NCBI RefSeq assembly: GCF_003945545.1
Contig: NZ_CP029617.1
Location: 5,069,001 to 5,133,000 of the forward strand
Direction of reading: 5' to 3'
DNA length: 64,000 nt
Origin: Streptomyces sp. WAC 01529
Lineage (GTDB): Bacteria > Actinomycetota > Actinomycetes > Streptomycetales > Streptomycetaceae
This document shows positions 17,581 through 26,034 of the stretch, piece by piece. A model generated the notes under the pieces. It worked only from the letters and a program-made list of their open reading frames with translations. It made no database searches and was not told the DNA's origin. A program made the translations under genes and the position numbers. Numbering within the stretch: position 1 is the first letter of the stretch; every line of letters starts with the position of its first letter.

Positions 17581-18839
17581 GCACGGCATCCGTGGCCAAG
17601 CCCCCGGCCAAGCAGCCCGCCGCGGGCCGCCGCCGCATCTCGCTCCCCGTCCTCCTGCTCTCCATCGCCGGTGTCCTGGTGCTGGTCGCGCTGGTCCGCG
17701 TCATCACCGGCGCCGACGGCATCACGTCCACCGGCCAGATGTCGACGGCACTCAAGCTCGCCGTGCCGATCGGCCTCGCGGGCCTCGGCGGCCTGTGGGC
17801 CGAGCGCGCGGGCGTCGTCAACATCGGCCTCGAGGGCATGCTGATCCTCGGCACCTGGTTCGGCGCCTGGGCGGGCTTCCAGTGGGGCCCCTGGGTGGGC
17901 GTCCTCTTCGGCATCCTCGGCGGCGCGCTCGGCGGCCTGCTGCACGCCATCGTGACGGTCACCTTCAACGTCAACCACATCGTCTCCGGTGTGGCCCTGA
18001 ACATCCTCGCCCTGGGCGTCACCCGCTACCTCGCGACCTTCGCCTTCGAGGGCGAGGAGGGCGGTACGTCGAAGCAGTCGCCGCCCGTCGAATCGCTCGG
18101 GGACTTCTCGGTGCCGGGGCTCTCCGACTGGCTCATGGACCTCAACGGCAAGCACTGGTTCCTCGTCTCGGACCTCGCGGGCCTGCTCGGCGGCCTGTTC
18201 ACCAACCTCTCCCCGCTCACCGTGGTCGCCGTCGCGATGGTGCCGCTGAGCTGGTGGGTGCTGTGGCGCACCTCGTTCGGTCTGCGGCTGCGCTCCTGCG
18301 GCGAGAACCCGATCGCGGCCGAGTCGCTCGGCGTCAACGTCTACAAGTACAAGTACCTCGCCGTGGTCATCTCCGGCGGCTTCGCCGGCCTCGGCGGCGC
18401 CTTCCTCTCCCTGGTCGCCTCCAACATCTACCTGGAGGGCCAGACCGGCGGCCGCGGCTACATCGGCCTCGCCGCGATGATCTTCGGCAACTGGATGCCG
18501 GGCGGCCTCGCGCTCGGTGCGGGCCTGTTCGGTTACACCGACAGCCTGAAGCTCCGGGGTGGCGGTACGAACGTCCACGCGCTGCTGCTGCTCCTGGCGA
18601 TCCTGCTGGTCATCGGCGCGATCTACCTCGCCTGGCGCAAGCGGTACGTGCCCGCGGCGATCACCGCGGCCGTCTCCGCGCTGATGTTCCTGTGGTACGG
18701 CTTGACCGACGAGGTGCCCAACCAGGTCGTCACCGCCACTCCGTACGTGGTGACCCTGCTGGTCCTCTCGCTCTCCGCCCAGCGCCTTCGGATGCCGAAG
18801 GCGGACGGGATGCCGTACCGAAAGGGACAAGGCAAGTGA
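17577..18839 (+). CDS. ABC importer permease 2 (BPL-MSD family, nucleoside)
   Basis: 420 aa, with an N-terminal basic segment then about 10 hydrophobic helices. Family signatures include GGLWAERAGVVNIGLEGM and ITFNVNHIVSGVALNILA-like VTFNVNHIVSGVALNILA, with TSFGLRLRSCGENPIAAESLG as the ATPase-contact loop. A longer soluble loop lies near residues 155-190 (EGEEGGTSKQSPPVESLGD). ATGA overlap with permease 1 and GTGA overlap with cdd show a tightly coupled operon, so imported cytidine is deaminated by a co-translated enzyme. Confidence 0.88.
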
Positions 18840-19237
18840 CGACAGCTCCCGCGGAGACCGACTGGGACGCCCTCAGGGAGGCCGCGCGCGAGGCCATGTC
18901 CCGCGCGTACGCGCCCTACTCGGGCTTCCCCGTCGGCGCCGCGGCCCTGGTCGACGACGGCAGGACGGTCTCCGGCTGCAACGTGGAGAACGCCTCCTAC
19001 GGCCTCGGCCTGTGCGCCGAGTGCGGCCTGGTCTCCCAGCTCCAGCTGACCGGCGGCGGCCGCCTCACCCACTTCACGTGTGTGGACGGCAAGGGCGAGA
19101 TCCTGATGCCGTGCGGCCGCTGCCGCCAGCTGCTGTGGGAGTTCGGCGGCCCGGAGCTGCTCCTGGAGACGTCCTCGGGCGTCCGCTCGCTGGCGGACAT
19201 GCTCCCGGACGCGTTCGGGCCGCAGCGGCTCAACTGA
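18836..19237 (+). CDS. cdd: Cytidine deaminase
   Basis: 133 aa, the usual length for the tetrameric zinc enzyme that converts cytidine and deoxycytidine to uridine and deoxyuridine. Motifs: YAPYSGFPVGAAAL, the substrate-binding GCNVENASYG, the LCAECG zinc/catalytic site (Cys ligand and catalytic Glu), and PCGRCRQ with the other two Cys ligands. The GTG start overlaps the permease TGA (GTGA). It is the last gene of the transporter operon, followed by a terminator at 19244 that separates it from deoA. Confidence 0.95.
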   Translation: MTTAPAETDWDALREAAREAMSRAYAPYSGFPVGAAALVDDGRTVSGCNVENASYGLGLCAECGLVSQLQLTGGGRLTHFTCVDGKGEILMPCGRCRQLLWEFGGPELLLETSSGVRSLADMLPDAFGPQRLN

Positions 19238-19243
19238 ACCTGG

Positions 19244-19265
19244 GCCCCCGCCTGTTGGCGGGGGC
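19244..19265 (+). terminator. Intrinsic terminator after cdd
   Basis: GCCCCCGCC pairs perfectly with GGCGGGGGC around a TGTT loop, followed by CTTCTT. It ends the BMP/ABC/cdd operon just before the deoA operator. Confidence 0.75.
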
Positions 19266-19278
19266 CTTCTTCATGGGC

Positions 19279-19300
19279 CGACTCTATGCGCGTAGAGTCG
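19279..19300. promoter_or_regulatory. Nucleoside-regulon operator, site 4 (deoA)
   Basis: The strongest copy: a 22-bp palindrome with core CTATGCGCGTAG (19284-19295) flanked by CGACT and AGTCG arms; only one base pair breaks symmetry. The right half contains TAGAGT (19293-19298), a good -10 hexamer, so a bound repressor would cover the promoter. deoA starts 50 bp downstream. Confidence 0.7.
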
Positions 19301-19317
19301 ACCGCGTACGAGGCCGT

Positions 19318-19341
19318 AACTGCTGGAAGAACTGCTGGAAG
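19318..19341 (+). repeat. 12-bp tandem duplication in the deoA leader
   Basis: AACTGCTGGAAG occurs twice head to tail. The second copy runs into the GGAAGGA ribosome-binding site 7 nt before the deoA ATG, so the duplication supplies an extra GGAAG upstream. Confidence 0.6.
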
Positions 19342-19349
19342 GACATGCC

Positions 19350-20627
19350 ATGGACGTCATCTCCGTCATCCGTACCAAGCGCGACCGGGGCGAGCTGAGC
19401 GACGAGCAGATCGACTGGGTCATCGACGCGTACACGCGCGGCGCGGTCGCCGACGAGCAGATGTCGTCCCTGGCGATGGCGATCCTCCTGAACGGCATGA
19501 ACCGTAAGGAGATCGCCCGCTGGACCGCCGCGATGATCGCGTCCGGCGAGCGCATGGACTTCTCCTCGCTCTCTCGCCCGACGGCCGACAAGCACTCCAC
19601 GGGCGGCGTCGGCGACAAGATCACGCTGCCGCTCGCCCCGCTGGTCGCCGCGTGCGGCGCGGCCGTCCCGCAGCTGTCCGGCCGGGGCCTCGGCCACACC
19701 GGCGGCACCCTGGACAAGCTGGAGGCCATCCCCGGCTGGCGCGCGCTGCTCTCCAACGAGGAGATGCTGAACGTCCTGGACGGCGTCGGCTCGGTGATCT
19801 GCGCGGCGGGCGACGGCCTGGCCCCGGCCGACAAGAAGCTCTACGCCCTGCGTGACGTCACCGGCACGGTGGAGGCCATCCCCCTGATCGCCTCGTCCAT
19901 CATGTCCAAGAAGATCGCCGAGGGCACGGGCTCGCTGGTCCTGGACGTGAAGGTCGGCACCGGCGCGTTCATGAAGAACCTGGACGACGCCCGCGAACTG
20001 GCGTCCACGATGGTGGAGCTGGGCACGGACAGCGGCGTCCGCACGGTGGCCCTGCTCACCGACATGTCGACCCCGCTCGGCCTGACGGCGGGCAACGCGC
20101 TCGAGGTCCGCGAGTCGGTCGAGGTGCTGGCCGGCGGCGGCCCCTCCGACGTGGTCGAGCTGACCCTGGCCCTGGCCCGCGAGATGCTGGACGCGGCGGG
20201 CCTGAAGGACGCCGACCCGGCGAAGGCGCTGGCGGACGGCTCGGCGATGGACGTATGGCGCCGCATGATCGCCGCGCAGGGAGGCGACCCGGACGCGAAG
20301 CTTCCGGTCGCTCGCGAGCAGCACGTGGTGACGGCGCCGTCGTCCGGCGTCCTGACCCGCCTCGACGCGTACGACATCGGCGTCGCCGCTTGGCGCCTCG
20401 GCGCGGGCCGCGCGCGCAAGGAGGACGTGGTCCAGGCGGGCGCGGGCGTCGAACTCCACGCCAAGCCGGGCGACTCCGTCGAGGCGGGCGCGCCGCTGCT
20501 GACCCTGCACACGGACACGCCGGAGCGGTTCGCGTACGCGCTGGAGTCGGTGGAGGGGTCGTACGACATCGCTCCCGCCGGCACGGGATTCTCGTCGGGG
20601 GCGATTGTGCTGGACCGCATCGGCTAG
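19350..20627 (+). CDS. deoA: Thymidine/pyrimidine-nucleoside phosphorylase
   Basis: 425 aa, typical for the family. It cleaves thymidine, deoxyuridine and often uridine with phosphate to the base and (deoxy)ribose 1-phosphate. Visible: VISVIRTKRDRGELSDEQI at the N-terminus, the signature KHSTGGVGDKITLPLAPLVAACG binding phosphate, SGRGLGHTGGTLDKLE, and the catalytic-region SSIMSKKIAEG with the Lys pair. The C-terminal domain has GAGRARKEDVVQAGAGVEL. A GGAAGGA site precedes the ATG. It has its own operator and promoter, separate from the upstream transporter operon. It continues the pathway after cdd. Confidence 0.94.
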   Translation: MDVISVIRTKRDRGELSDEQIDWVIDAYTRGAVADEQMSSLAMAILLNGMNRKEIARWTAAMIASGERMDFSSLSRPTADKHSTGGVGDKITLPLAPLVAACGAAVPQLSGRGLGHTGGTLDKLEAIPGWRALLSNEEMLNVLDGVGSVICAAGDGLAPADKKLYALRDVTGTVEAIPLIASSIMSKKIAEGTGSLVLDVKVGTGAFMKNLDDARELASTMVELGTDSGVRTVALLTDMSTPLGLTAGNALEVRESVEVLAGGGPSDVVELTLALAREMLDAAGLKDADPAKALADGSAMDVWRRMIAAQGGDPDAKLPVAREQHVVTAPSSGVLTRLDAYDIGVAAWRLGAGRARKEDVVQAGAGVELHAKPGDSVEAGAPLLTLHTDTPERFAYALESVEGSYDIAPAGTGFSSGAIVLDRIG

Positions 20628-20653
20628 GGGGCGGCTCCTCGGGGTCGCCTCGG

Positions 20654-20705
20654 CTGCGGGTGCGTCGTGGCTGCTCGCGCAGTTCCCCGCGCCTCTTCGG
20701 GGCGC
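20654..20705 (-). repeat. Streptomyces interspersed GC-rich repeat (copy 1)
   Basis: Read on the minus strand, it contains the words GGGGCGCGGGGAACTGCGCG, GCAGCCACGACG and CACCCGCAG. I recognise this as an element very common between Streptomyces genes. Two related copies lie at 56975 and 57033. It has hairpin potential and sits just downstream of deoA, where it may act as a terminator or transcript end. Confidence 0.65.
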
Positions 20706-20810
20706 GGCCTGTGACCAGCGCTTACTCGTACGGGTGAACGGGATCGGTGGACCGCTGCCGGTCCCGTTCGGCGTGCTGGGATCGGTGACGCACCGAAAGA
20801 GGAGAACGCC

Positions 20811-21395
20811 ATGAGTGCACTCACCTTCGGCCACGAACCCGGCCAGGACTGGGACGATCTCGTCCGGCTCTGGGAGGCGGTGGAGGGGCCCGAGGGCAGC
20901 AAGGTGGAGATCATCGATGGGGTCATCACCGTGTCGCCTGCTCCCGCCAACCAGCACAACCTCATCGCAGCCAGGCTTCAGCGCAGGCTGCTGTCCGCCA
21001 TTCCCGACGACTGGAACGTCTTTCAGACACAGGCGTTGTCGGTTCCCTCACGGCTCGGGATGTTCATCCCCGACCTGGTGGTGGCGCCAGAGGCGGTGGT
21101 GGAGGGGCCCGGCACGTGTATGCCGGCTGCCGCCGCCGAACTCGTGGTCGAGGTGACGTCCCCCTCCAACGCCCACCACGACCGCATCAGCAAGCCCGCC
21201 GCCTACGCCGCCGCCGGCATCCCCCTCTACCTCCTCATCGACCGCTGGGCCCCCGGTGGCCCCACCATCACCCTGTACGGCGAGCCCAGGGGCGACGTCT
21301 ACCGCGTCCTGCGGGCCTGCAAGTTCGGCGAGCCCGTCAAGCTCCCCGAGCCCTTCGACCTGGACCTCGACACCAGCGCGTTCCCCCAGGACTGA
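20811..21395 (+). CDS. Uma2-family (DUF820) endonuclease-like protein
   Basis: 194 aa. Uma2 proteins adopt a PD-(D/E)XK restriction-endonuclease fold; they are numerous in Streptomyces and cyanobacteria, and their role is unclear. Visible elements are VEIIDGVITVSPAPANQHN, FIPDLVVAPE (catalytic Asp region) and AAELVVEVTSPSNAHHDRISK, which supplies the acidic and Lys positions. A GAGGAG site lies 6 nt before the ATG. It is a single gene beginning what looks like an accessory islet between deoA and the ECF sigma gene. Confidence 0.82.
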   Translation: MSALTFGHEPGQDWDDLVRLWEAVEGPEGSKVEIIDGVITVSPAPANQHNLIAARLQRRLLSAIPDDWNVFQTQALSVPSRLGMFIPDLVVAPEAVVEGPGTCMPAAAAELVVEVTSPSNAHHDRISKPAAYAAAGIPLYLLIDRWAPGGPTITLYGEPRGDVYRVLRACKFGEPVKLPEPFDLDLDTSAFPQD

Positions 21396-21556
21396 CGCGG
21401 ACGGGGCGGCGATCTATCAGGACGCGATGAGTCGGCTGGTGAAGCCTGGCCTGTTGCGGCGCGTGGCTGTTTTCTTGCCCGCCTTCTTCCCGTACCGCCC
21501 TGGGGGCACCGACTCTGACCGGAAAGCGGACCTGAGTCTGTGTAGAGGAGACCGGC

Positions 21557-22474
21557 ATGAGCGGGATGCGGAGCAGGGGACCCGGGAACGTCGCTGCCGA
21601 CGGCTCGCAGGCGTCGGAGATCCCCGCCCCGGAGGGGATGACGGCGTTCGACGACATCTACGATCAGCCGGATCCGCGGGCCTATTTCCGGGCATTGGGC
21701 CCTCTGGAATACCAGGCACCCCATCACGGGCAGAGCGTCTTCCGGCGGGCGGTCGCGGCCCTCACGCGGACAGCCCGCCCGGCGGAACGACCGGTGACCG
21801 TGCTCGACATCTGCTGCTCGTACGGCATCAACGCCGCTCTCCTCAACCATGAGGTGACACTGGAGGACCTCTATGCCCACTACACCTCGCCGCAGGCCAC
21901 CGCGCTCACCACAGCCGAACTGATCGAATGGGACCGCAGCTACTACGCGGCTCGCCGGCGCCACGATGCGGCCCGGGTCATCGGACTGGACCCGGCCACG
22001 AACGCCATCTCCTACGCATGCGAGGTCGGCCTGCTGGAACGAGGGTTCGCCGAGAACCTCGAAACCGCGCCTCCCTCTCCGTCCCTGCTCCGCGCCGCGC
22101 GGCACACCCGTCTGATCACGATCACCGGAGGGGCCATCTTTCTGTCCCCCCGCACCTTCCAGACGATCCTGACCTGTGCTCAAGACCCAGTGTGGGTCGC
22201 GGCCTTCGTGCTGCGCACCACCTCGTACAAGCCCATCGCCGCATGTCTGGCTTCGAACGGCCTGGTTACCGAGAAGGCCACCACGCATACGTTCCGGCAA
22301 CGACGCTTCACAGACGCGGACGAACAGCGATACGCCGTTCAAGCGGTGACGGCGGCCGGCGATGACCCGTACGGGATAGAGACCGACGGCTACTTCCACA
22401 CGATGCTGCACTTGTCGCGCCCCTCTGAAGACACGACGGCATTTCCGCTGACCGACCTGCTGCCGCGCCGGTGA
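21557..22474 (+). CDS. Class I SAM-dependent methyltransferase-like protein
   Basis: 305 aa. VTVLDICCSYGINAALLNHE around residues 80-100 resembles methyltransferase motif I, with CSYGIN in place of the classic GXGXG. It is followed by an unusual helical insert (LEDLYAHYTSPQATALTTAEL), VIGLDPATNAISYA (motif II-like acidic end), and TRLITITGGAIFLSP. I do not recognise a characterised substrate. The site AGAGGAGA precedes the ATG. The TGA overlaps a GTG of the frame used by the DUF4157 gene downstream, so the two may be coupled. Confidence 0.6.
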   Translation: MSGMRSRGPGNVAADGSQASEIPAPEGMTAFDDIYDQPDPRAYFRALGPLEYQAPHHGQSVFRRAVAALTRTARPAERPVTVLDICCSYGINAALLNHEVTLEDLYAHYTSPQATALTTAELIEWDRSYYAARRRHDAARVIGLDPATNAISYACEVGLLERGFAENLETAPPSPSLLRAARHTRLITITGGAIFLSPRTFQTILTCAQDPVWVAAFVLRTTSYKPIAACLASNGLVTEKATTHTFRQRRFTDADEQRYAVQAVTAAGDDPYGIETDGYFHTMLHLSRPSEDTTAFPLTDLLPRR

Positions 22475-22692
22475 GCCCGGCCCCGCCCACACACTCCCCG
22501 GACCAACGCCCTGCACCAGGGCACTCGCCGCGACCAGCGTGTGGTCCCGCTTCGAGGCGGCACCGAATTCCCGGCCTCCTCGACCCCATCTGCCCGTCCG
22601 GCCACCCCCTCCTGCCCTCCCGTACCTGGACCCCACGCCTCCCACCCCGTAAGCAGGAGGAGAGTCCCATTCCGCGCGGGGGAGAGGTCACC

Positions 22693-24597
22693 TTGCAGCA
22701 GCGAGAACACAGCCGTACGGCCACAGCCGACAAGGGGCGCGGGCCTGCGCGCAGGGGCGAGGGCGCGGTACCGGGTGCCGGGATCCTCGGGCTGCAGCGC
22801 GGTGCCGGGAACGCGGCCGTCGTGCAGATGCTGCGCCAGTCCGGGCACCCCTGGGCGGGCGAGCCGCACCAGCACGGCGCCGGTTGCGGGCACAGCGGTG
22901 AGGAGCCGCAGGTGCAGCGGTCCGCCGTCCATGACGTGCTGCGCGGCGCGGGCAAGCCCCTGGACGACGCCACCCGCGGTGACATGGAGAGCAGACTCGG
23001 CGCCGACTTCTCCGACGTACGCGTCCACGACGACGCCGCCGCCAGGGCCTCCGCCGCCGAGGTCGGCGCCCGCGCCTACACCTCCGGCAGCCATGTCGTC
23101 ATCGGCGACGGCGGCGCCGACCGGCACACCCTCGCCCATGAGCTGACGCACGTCATCCAGCAGCGGCAGGGACCGGTCGCGGGCACCGACAACGGCGACG
23201 GTCTGAAGGTGTCCGACCCCGGCGACCGCTTCGAGCGGGAGGCCGAGGCCAACGCCCGCCGTGTCATGGCGGCAGACCCCGGTCCCGCCCCCGCCGAACG
23301 GGCAGCGGCCCCGCGGACCGCCGGCGCGAGCATCCAGCGGTACGCCTCCGGAACCGTCAAGAGCCTCGCCAGCGAGCAGAGCGATGAGCCCTTCTTCGAG
23401 TCGCAGTCACCGCAGGGCGTCCTGGTCCCGGACGCCGGGCGGCTCTCCAAGCACTCGGTGGACCATGTCGGCGCCCGCGCCCACGACCCCTTCCAACAGG
23501 ACGTGTCCGAGGAAGAGGGAGTGCAGCTCGACGCGCCCCTGGGTCTGCCGGTGAGGGTCGCGGGCGACGGCACCCTGGCCGTGCACGACACCGAGCGCGA
23601 ACCGAAGGAGTTCTACGCGACCCGGGAGGTCCTCGCCGCGAGCAACACCAGCCTCCAGGACGTCAACAGCACCTACCGGCTTGAGGCGCGCGGCCAGAAG
23701 ATCACCGTGCAGAACCCGGAGAGCCCGAACAACTCGGTCGTCCTCGAACGCGTACAGCCGGTCACCGTGGAGACCCCCCAGAACGCCGCCTCGGGCTTCG
23801 CGAACCTGATGAAGCACGAGTGCATCGACGTGGCCAGGGAGCTGATGGGCGGCGGGAAGCAGACGGAGGTCGTCCTGGAGGGGCGGGAGCCCATGCCCTG
23901 GCAGGACAGCACGGTCGACTCCGTGGCCCATGACCTCGCCGACCAGGTCGGCGCGGACCAGGGGCCGACTCCTCAGAGGTACGGCGGCGCCCTGCGCGAA
24001 CACCCCGCCGAGATGGACGAGGCAGCAAGGGAGCGCGGGGTGAACAAGGCGGCCGCCCCCGTGGTCGGCGAGGGCTATACGACCGTCTCGCTGGGGCAGA
24101 GCGACAAGCTCGACTACGCCGACTCCGCCACCCCCGAAGCCAGGCCCCAGGACATCTGGGGGTTCCACTTCGCGGGCGTGGCCGCGATGAGCGCCGACGG
24201 CCAGGACCGCGTCACCCTGGAGAACTACACGCGGACCGCGAACTCCGGTGACGCGCTGAAGGAACTGCTCCCCAAGCTCGTGGAGGAGTTCAAGAAGCAG
24301 ACCGCCATCCCGCTGCTCCGGCCCGGCGGCAAGACCCCGCCCACCTCCGCCTTCGAGATGGACCGGCTGAACAAGCTGCTGCGCGAGCTGTCGGGAAGCG
24401 CCCAGAAGGCCGGGGAGGAGTTCAAGCGGCTCTCGGACGCGAAGAACGAGTGGAACAGCAAGTGGTTCTTCCGCATGTACGGGTCGGGGGCGGGCCAGAC
24501 CTTCCACGAGCAGCAGTACAACAACGGGCGGGGAGACTTCGTGAACCCCCTGACCCTGCGCGTGCGCAAGCCGCGGCCGCAGCAGCCCGCCTCCTGA
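22693..24597 (+). CDS. DUF4157 (eCIS core domain) protein with Cys/His-containing C-terminal domain
   Basis: 634 aa from TTG 22693. Residues 31-50 hold ILGLQRGAGNAAVVQMLRQ, typical of proteins linked to extracellular contractile injection systems. Residues 80-190 are the DUF4157 domain: DVLRGAGKPLDDATRGDMES, FSDVRVHDDAAA, then the metallopeptidase-like LAHELTHVIQQRQG (His149, Glu150, His153) and FEREAEANA. The C-terminal 270 residues are distinctive: MKHECIDVARELMGG (Cys377), DIWGFHFAGVAAM (His492), RVTLENYTR and WFFRMYGSGAGQTFHEQQYN, which look like a papain-like or deamidase-like toxin fold. Start is uncertain: GGAGAGG lies 5 nt before TTG 22693, AGGAGG lies 8 nt before an in-frame ATT at 22669, and GTG 22471 overlaps the previous stop. 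Confidence 0.75.
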   Translation: MQQREHSRTATADKGRGPARRGEGAVPGAGILGLQRGAGNAAVVQMLRQSGHPWAGEPHQHGAGCGHSGEEPQVQRSAVHDVLRGAGKPLDDATRGDMESRLGADFSDVRVHDDAAARASAAEVGARAYTSGSHVVIGDGGADRHTLAHELTHVIQQRQGPVAGTDNGDGLKVSDPGDRFEREAEANARRVMAADPGPAPAERAAAPRTAGASIQRYASGTVKSLASEQSDEPFFESQSPQGVLVPDAGRLSKHSVDHVGARAHDPFQQDVSEEEGVQLDAPLGLPVRVAGDGTLAVHDTEREPKEFYATREVLAASNTSLQDVNSTYRLEARGQKITVQNPESPNNSVVLERVQPVTVETPQNAASGFANLMKHECIDVARELMGGGKQTEVVLEGREPMPWQDSTVDSVAHDLADQVGADQGPTPQRYGGALREHPAEMDEAARERGVNKAAAPVVGEGYTTVSLGQSDKLDYADSATPEARPQDIWGFHFAGVAAMSADGQDRVTLENYTRTANSGDALKELLPKLVEEFKKQTAIPLLRPGGKTPPTSAFEMDRLNKLLRELSGSAQKAGEEFKRLSDAKNEWNSKWFFRMYGSGAGQTFHEQQYNNGRGDFVNPLTLRVRKPRPQQPAS

Positions 24598-24622
24598 ACG
24601 GCACAGCCCGCCCCCCGAACCG

Positions 24623-25027
24623 ATGAGTTCCGCCCGCCGGGACGGTCAACCCTGCGTGGCAGATTCCGAAGCGAACCTCATCCGTATCGAGGGCCCCCTG
24701 CGCGCGGGCGACGTCCCGCCCCTGTGCGCGCGGGTCGCGGCCGCCCGGCACGGGCCCGGCGGCGGCGACATCATCTGCGATGTCGCCGCCGTCACCACCG
24801 CCGACCTCACGACCGTCGACGCCATCGCCCGCCTGCACCTGGCCGCCCGCAGAGCCGGCGGCCGGATCCGCCTGAGGAATCCCGCCCCCGCCCTGCTGGC
24901 ACTGCTCGGCCTCGTCGGGCTCGTCGAACTGCTCGGCCTAGTCGTCGAGATGGAGGGGCACCCCGAACAGCGGGAACCACCGCTCGGTGTCCAGGAAGCA
25001 GTGGAAGCCGGCGATGCGCCCCTCTGA
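24623..25027 (+). CDS. STAS-domain protein
   Basis: 134 aa. A short sulfate-transporter/anti-sigma-antagonist (STAS) fold is suggested by NLIRIEGPLRAGDVPPL, DIICDVAAVTTADLTTVDAI (the helix that carries the phosphorylatable Ser/Thr in anti-anti-sigma factors; here Thr residues) and RAGGRIRLRNPAPALLALL. It could be a SpoIIAA/MlaB-like regulator. The last 30 codons run antisense through the end of the convergent sigma-factor gene, so the C-terminal tail is probably not conserved. No clear ribosome-binding site precedes the ATG. Confidence 0.55.
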   Translation: MSSARRDGQPCVADSEANLIRIEGPLRAGDVPPLCARVAAARHGPGGGDIICDVAAVTTADLTTVDAIARLHLAARRAGGRIRLRNPAPALLALLGLVGLVELLGLVVEMEGHPEQREPPLGVQEAVEAGDAPL

Positions 25028-25921
25028 GATCTCGATGACCTGGATGGACCACGGCATGAAGCCGCCGTTCTCCGGATCCGGCTTGTACTGGGCGAAGCCC
25101 GGCGTGCCGTTCACGTTCACCGGCAGCAGGCGGCCGTTGGCACAGGCCGCGCCCATCGTGGACATGAAGCCCGTGATGTCCGCGGTGCCCCGCAGCCACA
25201 GGTCGAACGGCGGCATCGTCATGACGGCGTCCTCGGCGAGCAGCGCGGTCAGCGCCGCCATGTCGTACCCCTCGAAGGCGGCGACATAGCGCTCCAGGAG
25301 CTTCTGCTGCTCCTCGTCCAGCGGATCGGAGACGGCCGTGTCGTCCTCCGGCCGCTCGGCGAGGGTGGCGCGGGCCCGCTGGAGCGCGCTGTTCACCGAG
25401 GCGACCGAGGTGTCGATCAGCTCGGCGACCTCGCTGGCCTTCCAGGCGAGGACCTCGCGCAGGATCAGCACAGCCCGCTGCTTGGGCGGCAGGCTCTGGA
25501 GGGCGGCGACGAAGGCGAGGCGCACCGACTCCTTGGCGACGGCGGCCTCCGCCGGGTCACCGGGCGTCGGCAGCACACGGGCGTCGGGCATCGGCTCCAG
25601 CCAGGTGTTGTCCGGGCGCGGGGTGAGCGCCGCCTGCGCCAGCGGGGCGGCGGCGGTCAGGTCCATGGGGCGGGCGCGGCGGTTGCCCGCGTTCAACATG
25701 TCCAGGCAGACGTTGGTCGCGATTCTGTACAGCCACGAGCGGACGCTGGAGCGGCCCTCGAACTTCTCGAAGCTGCGCCAGGCCCGCACCATCGTGTCCT
25801 GCACGGCGTCCTCGGCCTCGAAGGCCGAACCCAGCATCCGATAGCAGTACCCGGTCAGCTCGACCCGGTGCTTCTCCAGCGTGACGTCCAGATCGGTCGT
25901 CGTCCCTGCGCTGTCGCTCAT
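24938..25921 (-). CDS. ECF RNA polymerase sigma factor with SnoaL-like C-terminal domain
   Basis: 327 aa. Region 2 is YRMLGSAFEAEDAVQDTMVR and SSVRSWLYRIATNVCLDML; region 4 is LQSLPPKQRAVLILREVLAW and SEVAELIDTSVASVNSALQR. After residue 215 comes a SnoaL/NTF2-like domain (LLERYVAAFEGYDMAALTAL through IAGFHCFLDTERWFPLFGV), as in the SigG/TIGR02960-type ECF groups where this extension modulates activity instead of a separate anti-sigma factor. ATG 25921 is chosen because homology begins there. Its 3' end overlaps the STAS gene on the other strand by 90 bp. Confidence 0.87.
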   Translation of the reverse strand: MSDSAGTTTDLDVTLEKHRVELTGYCYRMLGSAFEAEDAVQDTMVRAWRSFEKFEGRSSVRSWLYRIATNVCLDMLNAGNRRARPMDLTAAAPLAQAALTPRPDNTWLEPMPDARVLPTPGDPAEAAVAKESVRLAFVAALQSLPPKQRAVLILREVLAWKASEVAELIDTSVASVNSALQRARATLAERPEDDTAVSDPLDEEQQKLLERYVAAFEGYDMAALTALLAEDAVMTMPPFDLWLRGTADITGFMSTMGAACANGRLLPVNVNGTPGFAQYKPDPENGGFMPWSIQVIEISEGRIAGFHCFLDTERWFPLFGVPLHLDD

Positions 25922-26034
25922 CCCCACCCACCCCTGCGGCTTCCGAGAAGGGCCCGCCAGTGAGGCCCGACACATCGGAAGCTACCGCAGCCCACTGACA
26001 ACGGCCCCCGGAGTGGGAAAACCCGCAGGTGAAA

